A DNA stretch of 64,000 bases, from contig NW_020194655.1 in the NCBI RefSeq assembly GCF_002865645.1, positions 248,001-312,000 on the forward strand, read 5' to 3'. A program made the position numbers and the translations under genes. Below are positions 1-14,030 of the stretch, one piece after another. This stretch comes from Hyaloscypha bicolor E (lineage: Eukaryota; Ascomycota; Leotiomycetes; Helotiales; Hyaloscyphaceae). The notes beneath the pieces are model-generated. The model was given only the letters and a program-made list of their open reading frames with translations. It did no database searches and had not been told where the DNA came from. Positions within the stretch are counted from its first letter, which is position 1, and each line of letters opens with the position of its first letter.

Positions 1-3000
1 GTAATGTTTTTAATAATATTCTCGAATTCTCTATTATTAGCTTAATAGTTTTTTAGCTTTTCTTTAGTTAATTCTAGTCTAGTTCTATTTCTAATAAAAG
101 CTTTCTATTTTAAAAGTTTATTATATATACTATTTAGCTCATCTAGAATATTTATATTAAATTTAGTAATTATAGCTATCTTTTCTAGTATTAATAGGCT
201 TTTTATAATTACCTAAATTCTCTTAATATTCTAAATTTTAATACTATTAATTTATAGGCTTTTAGTAAAATTATAGCTTAAGAAATTTATTTTTTAGTCA
301 TTTTATTATTTTTAAAGGAATTATATAAGTATTATTAATATAATAATTATGAATTATAGAATTAAAGATTCTTAAGATTATAAGAATTTCTTTTAAATAC
401 TTTCTAAAATAAAAAATAAATTAAAATAAACTTGAATTATATAAAAATATTATATATATTTGAGTTTTCTTTTTTCTTAATAAGAAAATAAAGCTAAAAT
501 AGTAATATATATAATAGAGAAAATAGATATAATAATTAGATATATTTAAGGTAATATAGTTATAAATTAGAAATAATTATAAAAAGTAAAATATAAAATT
601 AAGCTTTTATTATAGAAAAGAATACTAATATATATATTTAAGGAAATATAATCTAAAGAATAATTAAGGCAAATTAAACTAAATAGTAATAATAGGAAAA
701 TAAGAAAGTAATATAATAGAAATATAAATATAATAATAGTATCTAAAATATTAGAATATAAAAGAAAATAATAAAATTTTATAATATAAATATATTTTAA
801 TTTTCTATTTATTTAGAAACATTTTTATTAATTTAAAAAATAGTATAAAAGAAGAAAAATAATATAGGAAATATATAAAAGATAAGATATATAAATATAT
901 TGAAAATATTAGAAAAGTATAAAATAAATATTAATAGAAAATAAGTTAGAATAATGGAATTAAAAAATAATTTAGAATAAGATATTATTTTTTCTGAAAC
1001 TAATTCGTGCTTTTTTTAAAAGCTAATTATAATTATTTAATATTTATTAAAATCGATTTTAAATAGTAGAAAGCTATTTAATTAATTAGAACTTTAAAAT
1101 AATATTTATATTTAAGAAAGTAATATTAAAGGATTTAGAAATTATAGAAAAAAGAATTATAAAATAATATAAATAAAATTTGTAATACTATTATTAAGTT
1201 TGAAATAATTAATATTAAAATTAATATAAAATATAAAGAAATTAAGTATTCTAAATTAGTATTAAGGATATGAGATTAAAAGTATTTTCTTAATTATTTA
1301 AATAATATTTAATAATAAGAAATAGATTAATAATAAGAATTAATAAATTATACTAGCTTTTTAAAGAAATAATAGGTTTCTAGTAATGAAATAATATTAT
1401 AATTAGGGAATAGGTTTTATATAAAAGAAGTTTCCTTTATATAAAAATAGAAATATATAATATACTAATTAAGTCTCGATATTAGTTTTAAGTATAGTTA
1501 TAATTATATTAAAAAGAAAGTAGATTTCCTAATATAAAATAGGCTTTAAATAGGCAGATCTAGTTTATTTAATATCTAAAAGATTTCTAGAATTACTTAT
1601 TATTAAGTACTTTCGGAAATAAATATTAGATTTAATAAGATTTCTCTTTTCTTTTATAAGGCTTCTAATTTGGCTATTTTATTTATATATAACTTCTAAT
1701 TAGAAAGTTTATTTAGATATTATAAATAAACTTATAATAGTAATTTAAATTAAAATCGAAGTCTATAAGTATTATAATTAAGTTTTAGACTAGTATAAGC
1801 TATAAAAATAGTTAGCTAAAAAGATAAATAAAGCTTCTAAAAAGCTTTTAGCTTAATATTTTCTTCTTTTTAAAAGTATATAAAAGACTTCTTTCTTTTT
1901 CTTTTCTTTATATATAATAATTATTTATATTATAAGAACTTTTAAAAAAAATATTATAATTCGAAATTAAGAATTTATAAAATAATCTCTCGACTTTTTA
2001 TTTATTTTTATATTAAAAATAAATACTTTATATTTAATTCCTAAAATCTAATAATAGAATCTTATATTAAAAATACTATCTAATAAAATATATAATAATA
2101 GTAATAACTAGATAATAGTAAGAAATAAGTAATAATAAAACTTATTCGATTTCTAAAATAATAATCTAATAATAATATTCTTTAAAGGCTATAAATAATA
2201 ATTAAAAGAAAGAAAATAAAAGATATATAAAGAATTAAAAATAATAAGCTTTATTTTAGGTTAAGAAAAGTTCCTATTATTAGATACTTTCTTCTAATTT
2301 ATTATAAAGAAAATATATTATATTTTTTCTTATTCTAGTAATTCTAGAATATATATAATAATATTAGTAGCTTTCTTAATTTCTTAAATATTATTTTAAT
2401 TATAGTACTTTATTATTATTTTCTTTTCTAATTCTATATCTGTTTTAAAGTATTTATTTATAGATATATACTTATTATTAATTTTTTTTTTAGGGAAATA
2501 CTAAAATCTATTTTTTTTAATAAATTATTTAAATTAATTTCTAATATATATTTTTTGAAATATAGTATTATTAAACTTTTCTAGTATATAGTATTCTTTT
2601 AGTTAATTCGTATATTTTATTTTATATAAGCTAAGCTAATAATATAATAGCTTTATATTTCTTAATTTGTTTTAATTTTTTAATTTAATATTTTTATTTC
2701 TTATTTATATTTGCTTTATATATATCTCTAGAAGTATTTCTTTATTATAGACTTTATTTAATTTAAGTATTCTCTAGATTAAAAAGTATATTTCTATAAG
2801 TAATATAGCTTTTTTATTATAAACTATATAAAAGGAAATAAATCTAGTTAATTTATATATAATAATAAATTTATCTAAGGCTTTTTTCTATCTATTATAA
2901 ATATAATAAATACTTGAATAATTAGTTAATATTTTCTTTTAATTATATTATTTCTTTTAGAATTATAGGTTAAAATAATAATTCTATTAATTTCTAGCTT

Positions 3001-6000
3001 ATTAAGTTCCTGAATTATTATTTCTTTGAATTCCGATTTACTATTTATCTTAAATTACCTAAATAAATTATATCTATAAATAGTTTCTTCCTAAATAAAT
3101 TTAGCAATTTTTTTATTAATTAGGTTCTTTAAAGATCTGGCTTTAACTTATCCTAAAAAGTTATTTCTAATAATAACTAATAAATTATATCTCTTATAAT
3201 CTAGTAGTTTAATTATATTAATTCTAAAATAATAGAAAAGAAATATAGCTTTTATTAAATATAGAACTTCTTTTTATTTTCTTTTATTCTTATACTAATA
3301 GACTTTATAAATACTAATATACTTTTATATATAATTATAATAATTTTTCTAGTAATAATAGCTAGCTATTAAATAAAAGATATTCTTTTTTCTAGTATAT
3401 CTAATCTTATTATATAGTTCTTTAATAATAATCTCTCTTTATTCTTAGTTATTAATAATAAGCTAAGATAAATATACTTTAAATATAATTTTTTATAGTA
3501 ATTAATTTCTTATATTATAATTTCTAGCTTTTTTATTTAATTTTTAAAATTTAATTTCAGATATTTCTTCTAGTCTAAAAAGTATTATAAAGTATTATAT
3601 AAAATAGATTTTATTTAAAGAATCTAATAAAAACATCGAATTATTAAATAAAATATAAGAGCTAGTATTATTATTTATTGTTTTACCGGAAATTATATAT
3701 AAAAAGTTATAGCTTTTATTATATAATTTCCGGATATTATTATTTTTTAATATTATTAATTTGCTTCCAGATATAATAAGGCTTTAATTATTAAACTCTA
3801 GTAATTAGATACTACTATCCAAATGTTTAATAAAGGTTTTAGAAATCTAATTTCTTAAAATAATATTATATAACTAAACCGGAACTATTTCTTTTAATTA
3901 AACTTTCTATTTAATAAATACTATTCTAATAGTATTAAGCTCTATTACTAATTATTTATTAATATTTTTATTATCTTTAGTATTATCTTTTTATTATAGA
4001 TATTTCAATAATTTATTAATAGTAATATACTTGGTTTCTTTAATATATTTGATTTTAAAGTTAAATAATTGAATTTATAATAGCTAGTAAATAACTAGAA
4101 TTCTAGGAAAATCCGTAATTACTTTACTTAGCTATATAATAAATATATTAGTATCTAGCTTAAAAATAAAATAAACTTTATATAGCCAGAATTATACTTT
4201 CTATAAATACTTTACTAGCTCTCAATACTCTATTTTAATAATATTATATTTCTATTTAATATTATTTCAGATTTTAGACTTATATTATATAATTTTCTTT
4301 TTTTCTTTATTATTATATTAACTAAAAGTTCCGCTCTATTTATTTAGGCTAATATTTATTACTAATATAATTATTCCCTAATTTTCTAATAAATTATAGT
4401 ATAACTTATAAAATATTAAAATAATAATAAGCTTTTCTTAAAGGATTTATATAGCTTATAGTTACTTATTACCTTATTTCTATATTATATCTTTCTTAAT
4501 TAAATAATAAATAAGTTTAGTAATAATTATAAAGTCTTTAATTTAAATATAATAATAAATAATAATTCTAATAAATGCCTTATTTTTGTTTATACTATTA
4601 TAATATTCCTATTTTAAAATCTTAGTAATTTCTGAACTTAAAAGACTTTTTCTAAATACCCTATAAATAAAGCTAATAATAATTATACTATTATAATAGA
4701 ACTGCGATTTTTCTCTAATACTAGCTCTGGCTTATTTAATTTTATCTAAGATTATATTTAGGTTTTAAAGATATTCGAATATAAAATACTAAATATTAGA
4801 TAAAATAAGCTATTTATTATAGTTTATATAAGGTTTCTTAATTCTAATATTATTAATAAATAGTATAGCGATTTTGGGAAATAGATTCTCTAAAATAATT
4901 ATAATAACTTATATAAACTATATAATAGAATTAGTAATTTTCTAAAATAGTATAGTTATTCTTAATAGCCCTAAAAGTATTATAAATATAATTAAATCTC
5001 TATTATAAGTATCTAATATAAGTTAATTATATCCGGAAAAGAAATTAATTAGAGAAATATAAATATATCTAGTAAATTTCTCTAAAATCTTATTAGTAAA
5101 CGGAAATATATTAGTATTTTATAAAGTTATTAAATTCATTTTTATAGTAGTATTAATTAGTTTATAAGTTCCTATAATCTTTTTAATAACTAAAAACTAT
5201 AGATTCTAATAAGGTCTATTATATTTCTTAAAAACTTTATAATCTAGATATTCTAATAGTATTTTTATTATTACTAATACTAGAGCTTTAGATTATAAGA
5301 AATTCTTCTTTTATTAGACCTTATATTTAATAGTTTTAATTAGAATAAATAAACTAATATTCTTATAGATTTTTTCTATTTCTTTTTAATTAAATATAAT
5401 TATATCTTTTTAATTAATTATTAATTCTCGGAATATAACTAGTTTCTTTTTCTAGAGCCAATTCCTAATATCTAATTATTTAAGATATTCCGGAATAAGT
5501 TACAAATCTTTTAAAATAGCTAATATTTTTTAGTAAAAGGTAATTCTTATATTTTCTAGTATATTTCTATAAGTATTCTCTAGTTTTAGATCTTTTAAAC
5601 TAGTTCGGATATTTACTAGAACCTTTTCTAGTTTTATTATTAGTATTTACTAATTAAATCTTTTTATTCTTTATTTTATATATTTCTATAACTAGAAATA
5701 AACTATAATTATTATTTTTTTCTTTAAAAGCTATAGTAATTTTTTCTAATATTATTTTTATCTAATTTCCGGAATTTATAACTTTTCTATTTAGTTTCTT
5801 CTTATTTAAATATAAAAAGCGCCTTTTATCTAGTATTCTAAAGCATTTTCCTTAAGCTTTTATATATTTCAGAATTCTTTCTAGTCTTAGGTTTCAGGTT
5901 CTATAGCTTTAGAAATATATTTCTTTATTATTAGGAAATATTACTTTACTTTTTTTTTTTTTAGAAATGTCTTTATTTAATATTTTCTTTATTTTCTTTT

Positions 6001-9000
6001 TTATTAAATCCGGAATTACTCTTAATAATATTCTAATTAAAGTTTTTTCTATTTAAGTTTCCTTAAAAATATTATTAATTTCCTGAATTTCTAAACCTAA
6101 AATAAAAGAATTTATAGAAAATCCCGGTATTTTTCTATTTCCTCTAATATTAAATATTATTTTTTCTTTTTATCTTTAGTTTTCTATTTTATATTACTTA
6201 ATTTCTTAATTCTAAAAACTTATTATTCTTAAACTATTACTTTTTTCTATTTCTCGATATTTTTTAAAAATAGAATAATTATAATAATACAGGTATTTTA
6301 ATTATTTTTAGGGTTAATAAATCTTTTATTTTATAAATTATTATTTCTATATATAATTATTATTTTTAATTTTATTAAAAATAGTTAACTAAATAGAATC
6401 TTTAGAAATTTTTAATTAGAAAAAAGGCATTTTCGTATTTTATTTTATTTATAACTTTAGCTTTAAGCTTTATTATTCTTATAAGTTCAAATTTAGCTCT
6501 AGTAATAATAGATATTTAATAATCTATAGTATTATATACTATTTTACTAATACTTCTAGAGATTCTTTTAAAAAGAATATTAATTTTAGCTCTAGTATTA
6601 ATTATTTCTTTATATTTAATACTTTTCTATAATTCTTAAAATATAAATCGAAAATACAGAAATTATATAATATTTTTGTAAGCTAATAATATCCGAATAT
6701 TAATATTATTACTTTTATATTAAATAATTCTATTAGTATTAAATACCTAAGCTAGTATTTTTAATTTCTTAAATGTTTTATCTATTATATAAGCTATAGC
6801 CGCTAGCTTTATAAATCTTCTAATATATTTAATTATATTTAATATAATAATATTTCCTATTTATAAGATAATAAAATAGGAAATATTATTCTTAATTTAT
6901 TAGTTCTAAAATATAGTAACTAGATCTAATATTTTTAGGATATTAGTAAATATTCTTATATTTTTCTAAATTTTTAGAAATAAAATAATTACTTTCTTTA
7001 GTAATTTTATTAGAATATTATTAATTTTAGGAATTTTATATTTATTATAATTAAGGATATACTAGGTTCCTAATTTGTTTTATTTATTTCCGGATATATT
7101 AATATTTATTTCCTTAGCTGGATTATTTTTTCGTTTATTACTTCTTAAAATAGTATTCTTCTAGCCTTTTATATAGGATAGCTTTTCTTTTATTCTAGCT
7201 TGTTTTTAGAAAATATCTTTAGCTATTTCTATTTCTTTTCTCTTTCTTTTTAATAAAAAACCTATTATAGTATTAATAGAAATACTATTTATAGTTAAAT
7301 CTTAGTATTATTTATTAATTCCAGAACCTGAAATATTAGTAATTCTAATATAATTTCCTTTAAGCAAAATAGTTATTTAGATTCCCTAGATATAATTTAT
7401 TTATTTCTATATATAAATTCTAATTAGCTAGTTTCCTTATTTCTTTCTTATCTAGTAAACTAGATATTTCCTATTATTCTCTAAATATTCTTGAATTATA
7501 CTTTTAAATTATAATTAAATTCTTTTTTTCGGATTTAGAAAACGATTTAGTTAAATTACTAGTATTTATTAATAAAGAAAAAGGAAATATTTCTTTATCT
7601 AGGCTTAAATAGCTCTTTATATTATTTTCTATTAAACTAATAAATATATCTATAATTTATAAGCTCTTTTATTAGTAAATAATAGAACTAAGAAATATAA
7701 ATATTCTAAATTAATATTATTATCTTTATTTCTATTATAATACCTATAATAAATTTATTTTTTTAGTTTTAGGTCTATATTATAGGCTATATTAACTTAA
7801 GTAATATTCTTTAATTATACTTAAAATTAACTTTTTCTAGAATATAATTATTTAGATTCTTTATTTATTTTAGTTTAATTATTATAGTTATTATAGCATT
7901 TTCTATAATTTCTATTATAACTTCTAATATATTTTTTCTGAAAATCCGAATTATATTTATTAGGCTATTAATATTATTATTTCTATTATTATTAGCTAAA
8001 TTATATAAACAGGCTATAAATATTCCCTCAAATTATAATAGTAGCTATATTGAGTTATTTTTATAAGTTCTTTTAAGTTATAATAATAATAAATAGTTTT
8101 TCTAAACTCTTTATTAGCTAGTTAATATTATCTTTTTTAGGTTTACTACTTTTAGTAAATTTTATATAATTAGCTATAAACTAGATTCTCTTTTTATTTA
8201 TATTTATAATAGCTTTAGAAAATATAATAAAAGAAACTAGTAAAAAGTAATTATTTTCTAGTTTAGGAACTATATTATAAATTACTATATTTAACTATTT
8301 TTATCTAAGTCTAAATATATCTGGATTATTAATAATATTAAAATAGTATTTCTTTTTTTTATATTAATAGAATATTACTATTTTCTTATATATTTTATTA
8401 TATTTATAAATAAAAATATTTATAGGCTCGAAATTTATATTTTTAAAAATATAATTTTTTACTAAAATAAATAATTCTTTTATAAATTCTTAATACTAAA
8501 TAAATTTTTTTTTTCTTTAGTAATTTTTTTAATATTTTATTAAATATTATAATTAGCCTCTATTTTTATTATTTCTATATATTATACTAGTAGTTATATT
8601 TTATAGCTAACTTATATTCAAGTTATTAAATATATTAGAAATTAATATAAAATACTAAGATTAATACTTATATATTCTTAATATTTTAGCCTTAGGCTTG
8701 AAGTATTATAATAGTTCTTTTTTTTTCTAAACTTATTAAATTAATATTTCGCTTTATATAAATTTCTTAGAACTTTATAAAAATATTACCTTAATTACGA
8801 AATTTGGATTCTTTCTATATTACTTATTATAAAATATATAAAAGGAAAACTATAATAAAATAAAACCCTATATAAAATATACTAAAACGCAAAATATAAC
8901 TTAATAGTAAAATAATAAGATTAAAAGTATAAATAGTAAAATATAAATAATATATAATATATAAAAGCTTAATTAATTAAATATAAAAAAGAAATTATTA

Positions 9001-9300
9001 TTTAGGACTATAGAAAAACTAGCTTTCTTATATAATTTCTATAAGTTATATATAAAAGACTCTAGCCTTTACTATATAACCAAAGTATTAAAACTATTAA
9101 AATAAAGCAATTTTAATAAAATATAGCTTACTATATTATAATATATATAAAGGGCTTTAATTATATAAATAAATCGAGCTATAAAGCTTTCCGGCTATAG
9201 CTTTTTAAGTAAATTAGCTATTAAATATATTATTATAGCCTTATTTATAATTTCTTATTTTATTTATTTAATATTATTATTTGGCTTATATATATATATA
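1..9300 (-). mobile_element. Ty3/Gypsy retrotransposon relic, minus strand
   Basis: Read on the minus strand, about 5,260 down to 4,600 keeps reverse-transcriptase landmarks: a FFSGYN-like motif near 5,025-5,050, an LGLLR-like motif near 4,960-4,985, and a degraded catalytic aspartate box near 4,860-4,880. Further downstream, at about 2,860-2,810, is an integrase-type motif resembling PF-LVYGKEAILPIE. The order RT then integrase is the Gypsy order, so the element runs right to left and its gag should lie at about 6-8.5 kb. I could not find paired LTRs, so both ends are approximate and the left end may lie outside the window. Every frame is broken by stops and the element is dead. Confidence 0.7.
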
Positions 9301-12000
9301 TATAAAAGAAAGCTCGATTTTAATATTTTATTTCTTTACCTAAGTTTAATAAGCTAATACTTCTTAAATCGGAATAATTATTTTCTTCTAATTATATTTA
9401 ATATAAGTAATTAAAAGATTATATTACTTATATATTTATTATTTAAAATCTCTAATTGTATTAAATATTAATAAACTTTCCTTATTTAGTAAAAAATATT
9501 TAAAGAACTTTTTACTAAATTTGTTTTTAATAATTAAAATATAGTTTAAACTATTATAGCTATTTAAGTAATTAAATAAATTCTATAAGATTCTCTAAAA
9601 TAATTAAATAAATTTTCTCCTAATTAACTTATATAAGATTATTTATCTAATATATGTTTAAATATAAAATTCATATTATATATATAATTAATAAACTAAA
9701 TGCCTTGTTTTTATATACTATTTTTCTTCTAAATTATTTCTTGGCTTAAAATATTTTCCTAATCTCTTATATTAAACTCTAATTAAATATTCGAGTATTA
9801 GAAATATAAATATATTACTAATATAAATAAGAATTTCAAACGGAATATTAGAATAAATAAAGAATAGCTTATATTTAAGGAAAATTAAATTAAATTTATA
9901 TTTTAATTATATTAATATTATATTCTTTTTATAATTTTCTAATTTAATTATAAAATCGTATTTATAATACTAAGCTTTTTTATTATTAGATAAGCTTCGG
10001 AAATAATATTTATATAAAACCCTTTAATAATTATAATATTATAAAAAATCAGATTTTTAAAATATAGTTTTATAAATTTATTAATTATATAAGTATTATA
10101 TAAGTATTATATCTAATAATTAGAAGACTAGTTATTTCTGCTTTTATATAATTATTAATTTTCGCCTTAATAAAAGTATTAGAATTAATTAGATTCTTAC
10201 TATTAACTAAATATATAATATTATAATTATTTAATAAGGTATTTTTAAAAAAGTAAATATTTTAAAAAATTAAGTATTATATAAATTTCTTAATTTAAGC
10301 TTTAGATTATAAATATTAGATTTACTAAAATAATATTAAAGTTCCTAAAATATTGAGTTTCGAATACTTTAGGCTTCTTTTTAGAACTAGTATTAGATAT
10401 TAGTTTTTCTATAGCTTATTTACTAATAATTTTAATATTATATTTCTTTTTTAACTAAGATTTTAGATTCTTCTAATATTTAATTAAAAGTCTTTTTCGG
10501 ATTTTTCGGATTTATTCTTTACTAAACTTAAATTTCATCTAAGTTTTATTTAATTTAGTAATTATAATTTCTATAATAATATAGCTAAATAAATTCTAGT
10601 AATATTTAAAATTCTTGGAATTATTATAAGAATATTTATAATACTTATATTTATTCGAATCGGGTTTACTATTTAATTCTTTATTAATTTAATTCCCGAA
10701 TATAATAAAAATTATAAAAGTTTTTAAATATTTAGTATTTTAATTTTCTAAAATAATTTAATTAAATACCTGGCTATATTATTCGAATATAAGAATTAAA
10801 AGCTCTAGTTTATCTTTATTATATAAATTACTAAGTTATTTTATTATCTAAATTAGTATAAGCTTTTATTAGAAAGCTATTAAGAACTTAATTACTATTA
10901 AAGTATCTTTAATTTTAGTGATTTTAAGAACTCTAATATAATTAAATACTTTCTTTTAATTAATAAACTAGTATTTTGGGCTTATTTCTTTCTTATTTAC
11001 TTATAATAAAACCAAGCTATATATTTTTTAAATAATAATAATTTGTATTATATTTATAAAACCGTATTTCGTTAATAAAGCTTTAAAAACCTTATAAATA
11101 AAGCTCTATTTACTCTTTTTAAGTCTTAAAATAAAGTTTATAAAAATCTTTATATTAATAGTTTAATAAAGCTATTATCTAATTATATAGTAATATATTA
11201 GCTTATTTATTTAATCTAGTTTCTTAATCTTATAATCTTATAAAAGTATTAAATAATAATTTTTAATATTCCCGAATATTATAAGCTATAAAGATTCTAA
11301 TTTTAATTTTCTTTTAATTATAAATTATATATCTTTATTTTAGTTCTTTATTTTAACCTAATATCTAATATAATAATTCTTTATTTCCTTTAGTATAAGC
11401 TTATTAATTATAGAAAGAGGCCTGAGAAAAGCTACTATATTTATTTTAATTACTTTATTATTAAATAAATTTATTTTATTTTAGATTTTTTTTATTACTA
11501 GCTATTTTATAAAAAGTATTAAACTAGTTTATCTAGGAACTATAATTCTTTAAAATAATAATCTTAATTATAGCTTCTAATATAATTATAATTAAATTTA
11601 TAGAAATAATAGAAATATAAACTAAAATATAATTTTTAAAGAAATAATTAAATAAGCTCTTAAATACTCTTTATAATATACTAATTAGAAAGCTTATTAG
11701 TATAAGGCCGGGCTTATAACTAATATATATAAAAATTATAAAATAGGGAATTATATTAAATAATAAAAGAATTAATTAAACTAGTTAAAAAAGAGCTTAA
11801 ATAAAATATAAAGCTTTAGAAAATAAATATATAGATCCTAATTAAATAAAGTAATTATACTAGTCCCAAATTAGTAATTCTTATAATAATAAAAGACTTC
11901 TTATAATAATAAAAAACTTCTTATAATAATAAAGTTATTTATAATAATTTTATAATTTAATAAAGGCCTTTTTACTTTTTATAAAAATTATATTATAGAT
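9300..12000 (-). repeat. unidentified repeat X, left copy (inverted)
   Basis: The reverse complement of about 10,750-11,690 aligns by eye with 24,730-25,660, so this is one of two inverted copies of a repeat that matches neither the Copia nor the Gypsy elements here. No transposase or polymerase motif was recognised in the decayed frames. Between 11,880 and 11,935 a motif of about 20 bp (ttcttataataataaa) is repeated three times. The left boundary is a guess. Confidence 0.5.
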
Positions 12001-12197
12001 TTTAGTCTTTTAATAATATAATTAATAGAAGTCTTTATAAAATAATAAATTAAATTATTTTAATATTACTTATTTTTAATTAATAATAATTTTTATAATT
12101 TTTTATAATAAATTAATTAATTTAGAATTTTATTAAAATTATTAAAAAAAATTATATACTAGTTATAAGCCTAGCTTTTTGCCTTATATTAATATAT

Positions 12198-12509
12198 TAT
12201 TAGTTTACTAGTAATATATATAAAATACTAGTATATTAAAGTTAATAAAATAGTTTTTAATAATTAAAAATAAGAATTATAATAATATAGTATTAATATA
12301 TAATTCCTAAATTTATTAAATCTAATAGAAACTAGTTACTAGTTAAGTTATTTATAAGATATAAAATTATATAATTATATTTTATATTTTATATTTTATT
12401 ATTTATATTTTATTATTTATATTTTATTATTTATATTTTATTATTTATATTTTATTTTCTAAGTCTCGTAATTATATATATAACTTCTAAAGAAATAGCT
12501 ATATTAATA
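12198..12509 (-). repeat. LTR of outer Copia (left; element 3' end)
   Basis: Begins tattagtttac and ends agctatattaata, the RIP-mutated reverse complement of the LTR ends seen at 32,625 and 32,927. It contains about six units of a 14-bp minisatellite (ttatattttattat). Confidence 0.8.
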
Positions 12510-13733
12510 CTAAAATCTTTTTAAAAACGCGAAAAATAGTATTTTCTTTTAATTATATATTAATTTTCTAACTCGGCCTAATACTAGATTTCTTAAATAC
12601 TTTATATATTTATATATATTCTTTTATTTTATATTCTTATTTCTTGCTTTATTTATATTTAACTTATTTCTTTATATCTAATTATATAATATTTGTATTA
12701 ATAAGATATTTAAAAATATTTAATGGCTTTAATTTTATTATAAAATTAGTAGAATTCGATTTTTCCTTAATTTATTTAATTTCTATAATCTCTTATTATT
12801 TATATATTTAATAAAAATATATTATATTAATTATTAGGTATTTCTTTTAAATAGTATTTAATTTAATAAACCATTTATATAATAACTTTAAATAAATATA
12901 AATTATTAGTAATAGTTTTCTTTCTAGTATTTTATTAATTATAGATTTAATTAAAATACTTATATTAAAGCCGTAAGCTATATTATATAGTTTTAAAGCT
13001 AAAATACTTCTAGTTATTCTCTTATATTTAATAAAGAACTAGTAAATAATATTAGTAAATTTAGTTTTATTTACTAAAACTAGAATATATTTAATTTCAA
13101 AAGAGAAATCTCTATTATTTATAAATAAAGTATTCGTAAAAATAATTAAATATAAGAACTTTTTTATTAGCTTTATAAATTTTAATTCTTTAGTAATATT
13201 CTTAATTTATTATTAAATATATTTATTAAATACTTTTATATTAGTTTTCGAAAATTTAATAACTTAAGTAATAATTAATAGATTATATAAAGCTTTTAAT
13301 TAATAAATTAATATAATATATATTTCTTTAATATATTAAATAATATATTAAATAATATATTAATTTTTAATAAAAAGATTTTAATAAATAGTACTTCTAT
13401 TATTTATAATAATAGTATTTTTTATAAAAATAATTCAGGGGTTTTTATTTTAGTATTCTTATATAAAAATAATTCTAGTAGTATTTATATAAATAATACC
13501 TTTATTAAACTTGAAATTATAATTAAAAGTAAAGTATTTATACTTTTTAGTTAAGAACTTAGCTTTTAAAACTTTAATTATTTTGCCTTTATAAAATTAT
13601 TAGTTCTAATAAATAAAGTATTATTAGTTTAAAGGCTAATAATTTCAAAGAATTATTTACTATAAAGAAAACAAGAATTATAAATTAACTATTTTATAAA
13701 AAGCTTATTAATATAATAGAAATAATAAGTTTT

Positions 13734-14030
13734 TATTAGTTTACTAGTAATATATAGTACTATTATATAGGTATAGAAGTACTATTTATATAAGATTAGT
13801 AAAGTTATTCTTTAGAAATAAGAATTGCAGTATTATAGTATTAATATATAATTCCTAAATCTGCTAAGCCTAAAGGGATCTAGTCTACTAGTCGAGTTAC
13901 TAATAGGACGCAAGGTTATATAACTATATCCCGTATTCTATATCCTATTACTCATGTCCCATTACTTATATCCCGTATCCCGTATCCCGTAACTATATAT
14001 ATAACTCCCAAAGAAATAGCTATATTAATA
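13734..14030 (-). repeat. LTR of inner Copia (left)
   Basis: 297 bp, from tattagtttac to gctatattaata, in minus orientation. It aligns along its length with the reverse complement of the nearly unmutated LTR at 45,610-45,891. Differences are mainly C-to-T and G-to-A at CpA and CpG sites. Confidence 0.9.

Noticed and set aside
12193..12197. Target-site duplication for the outer Copia
   Set aside because: TATAT on the left and TATTA on the right do not match, and AT-only sequence makes chance similarity likely; left unresolved.
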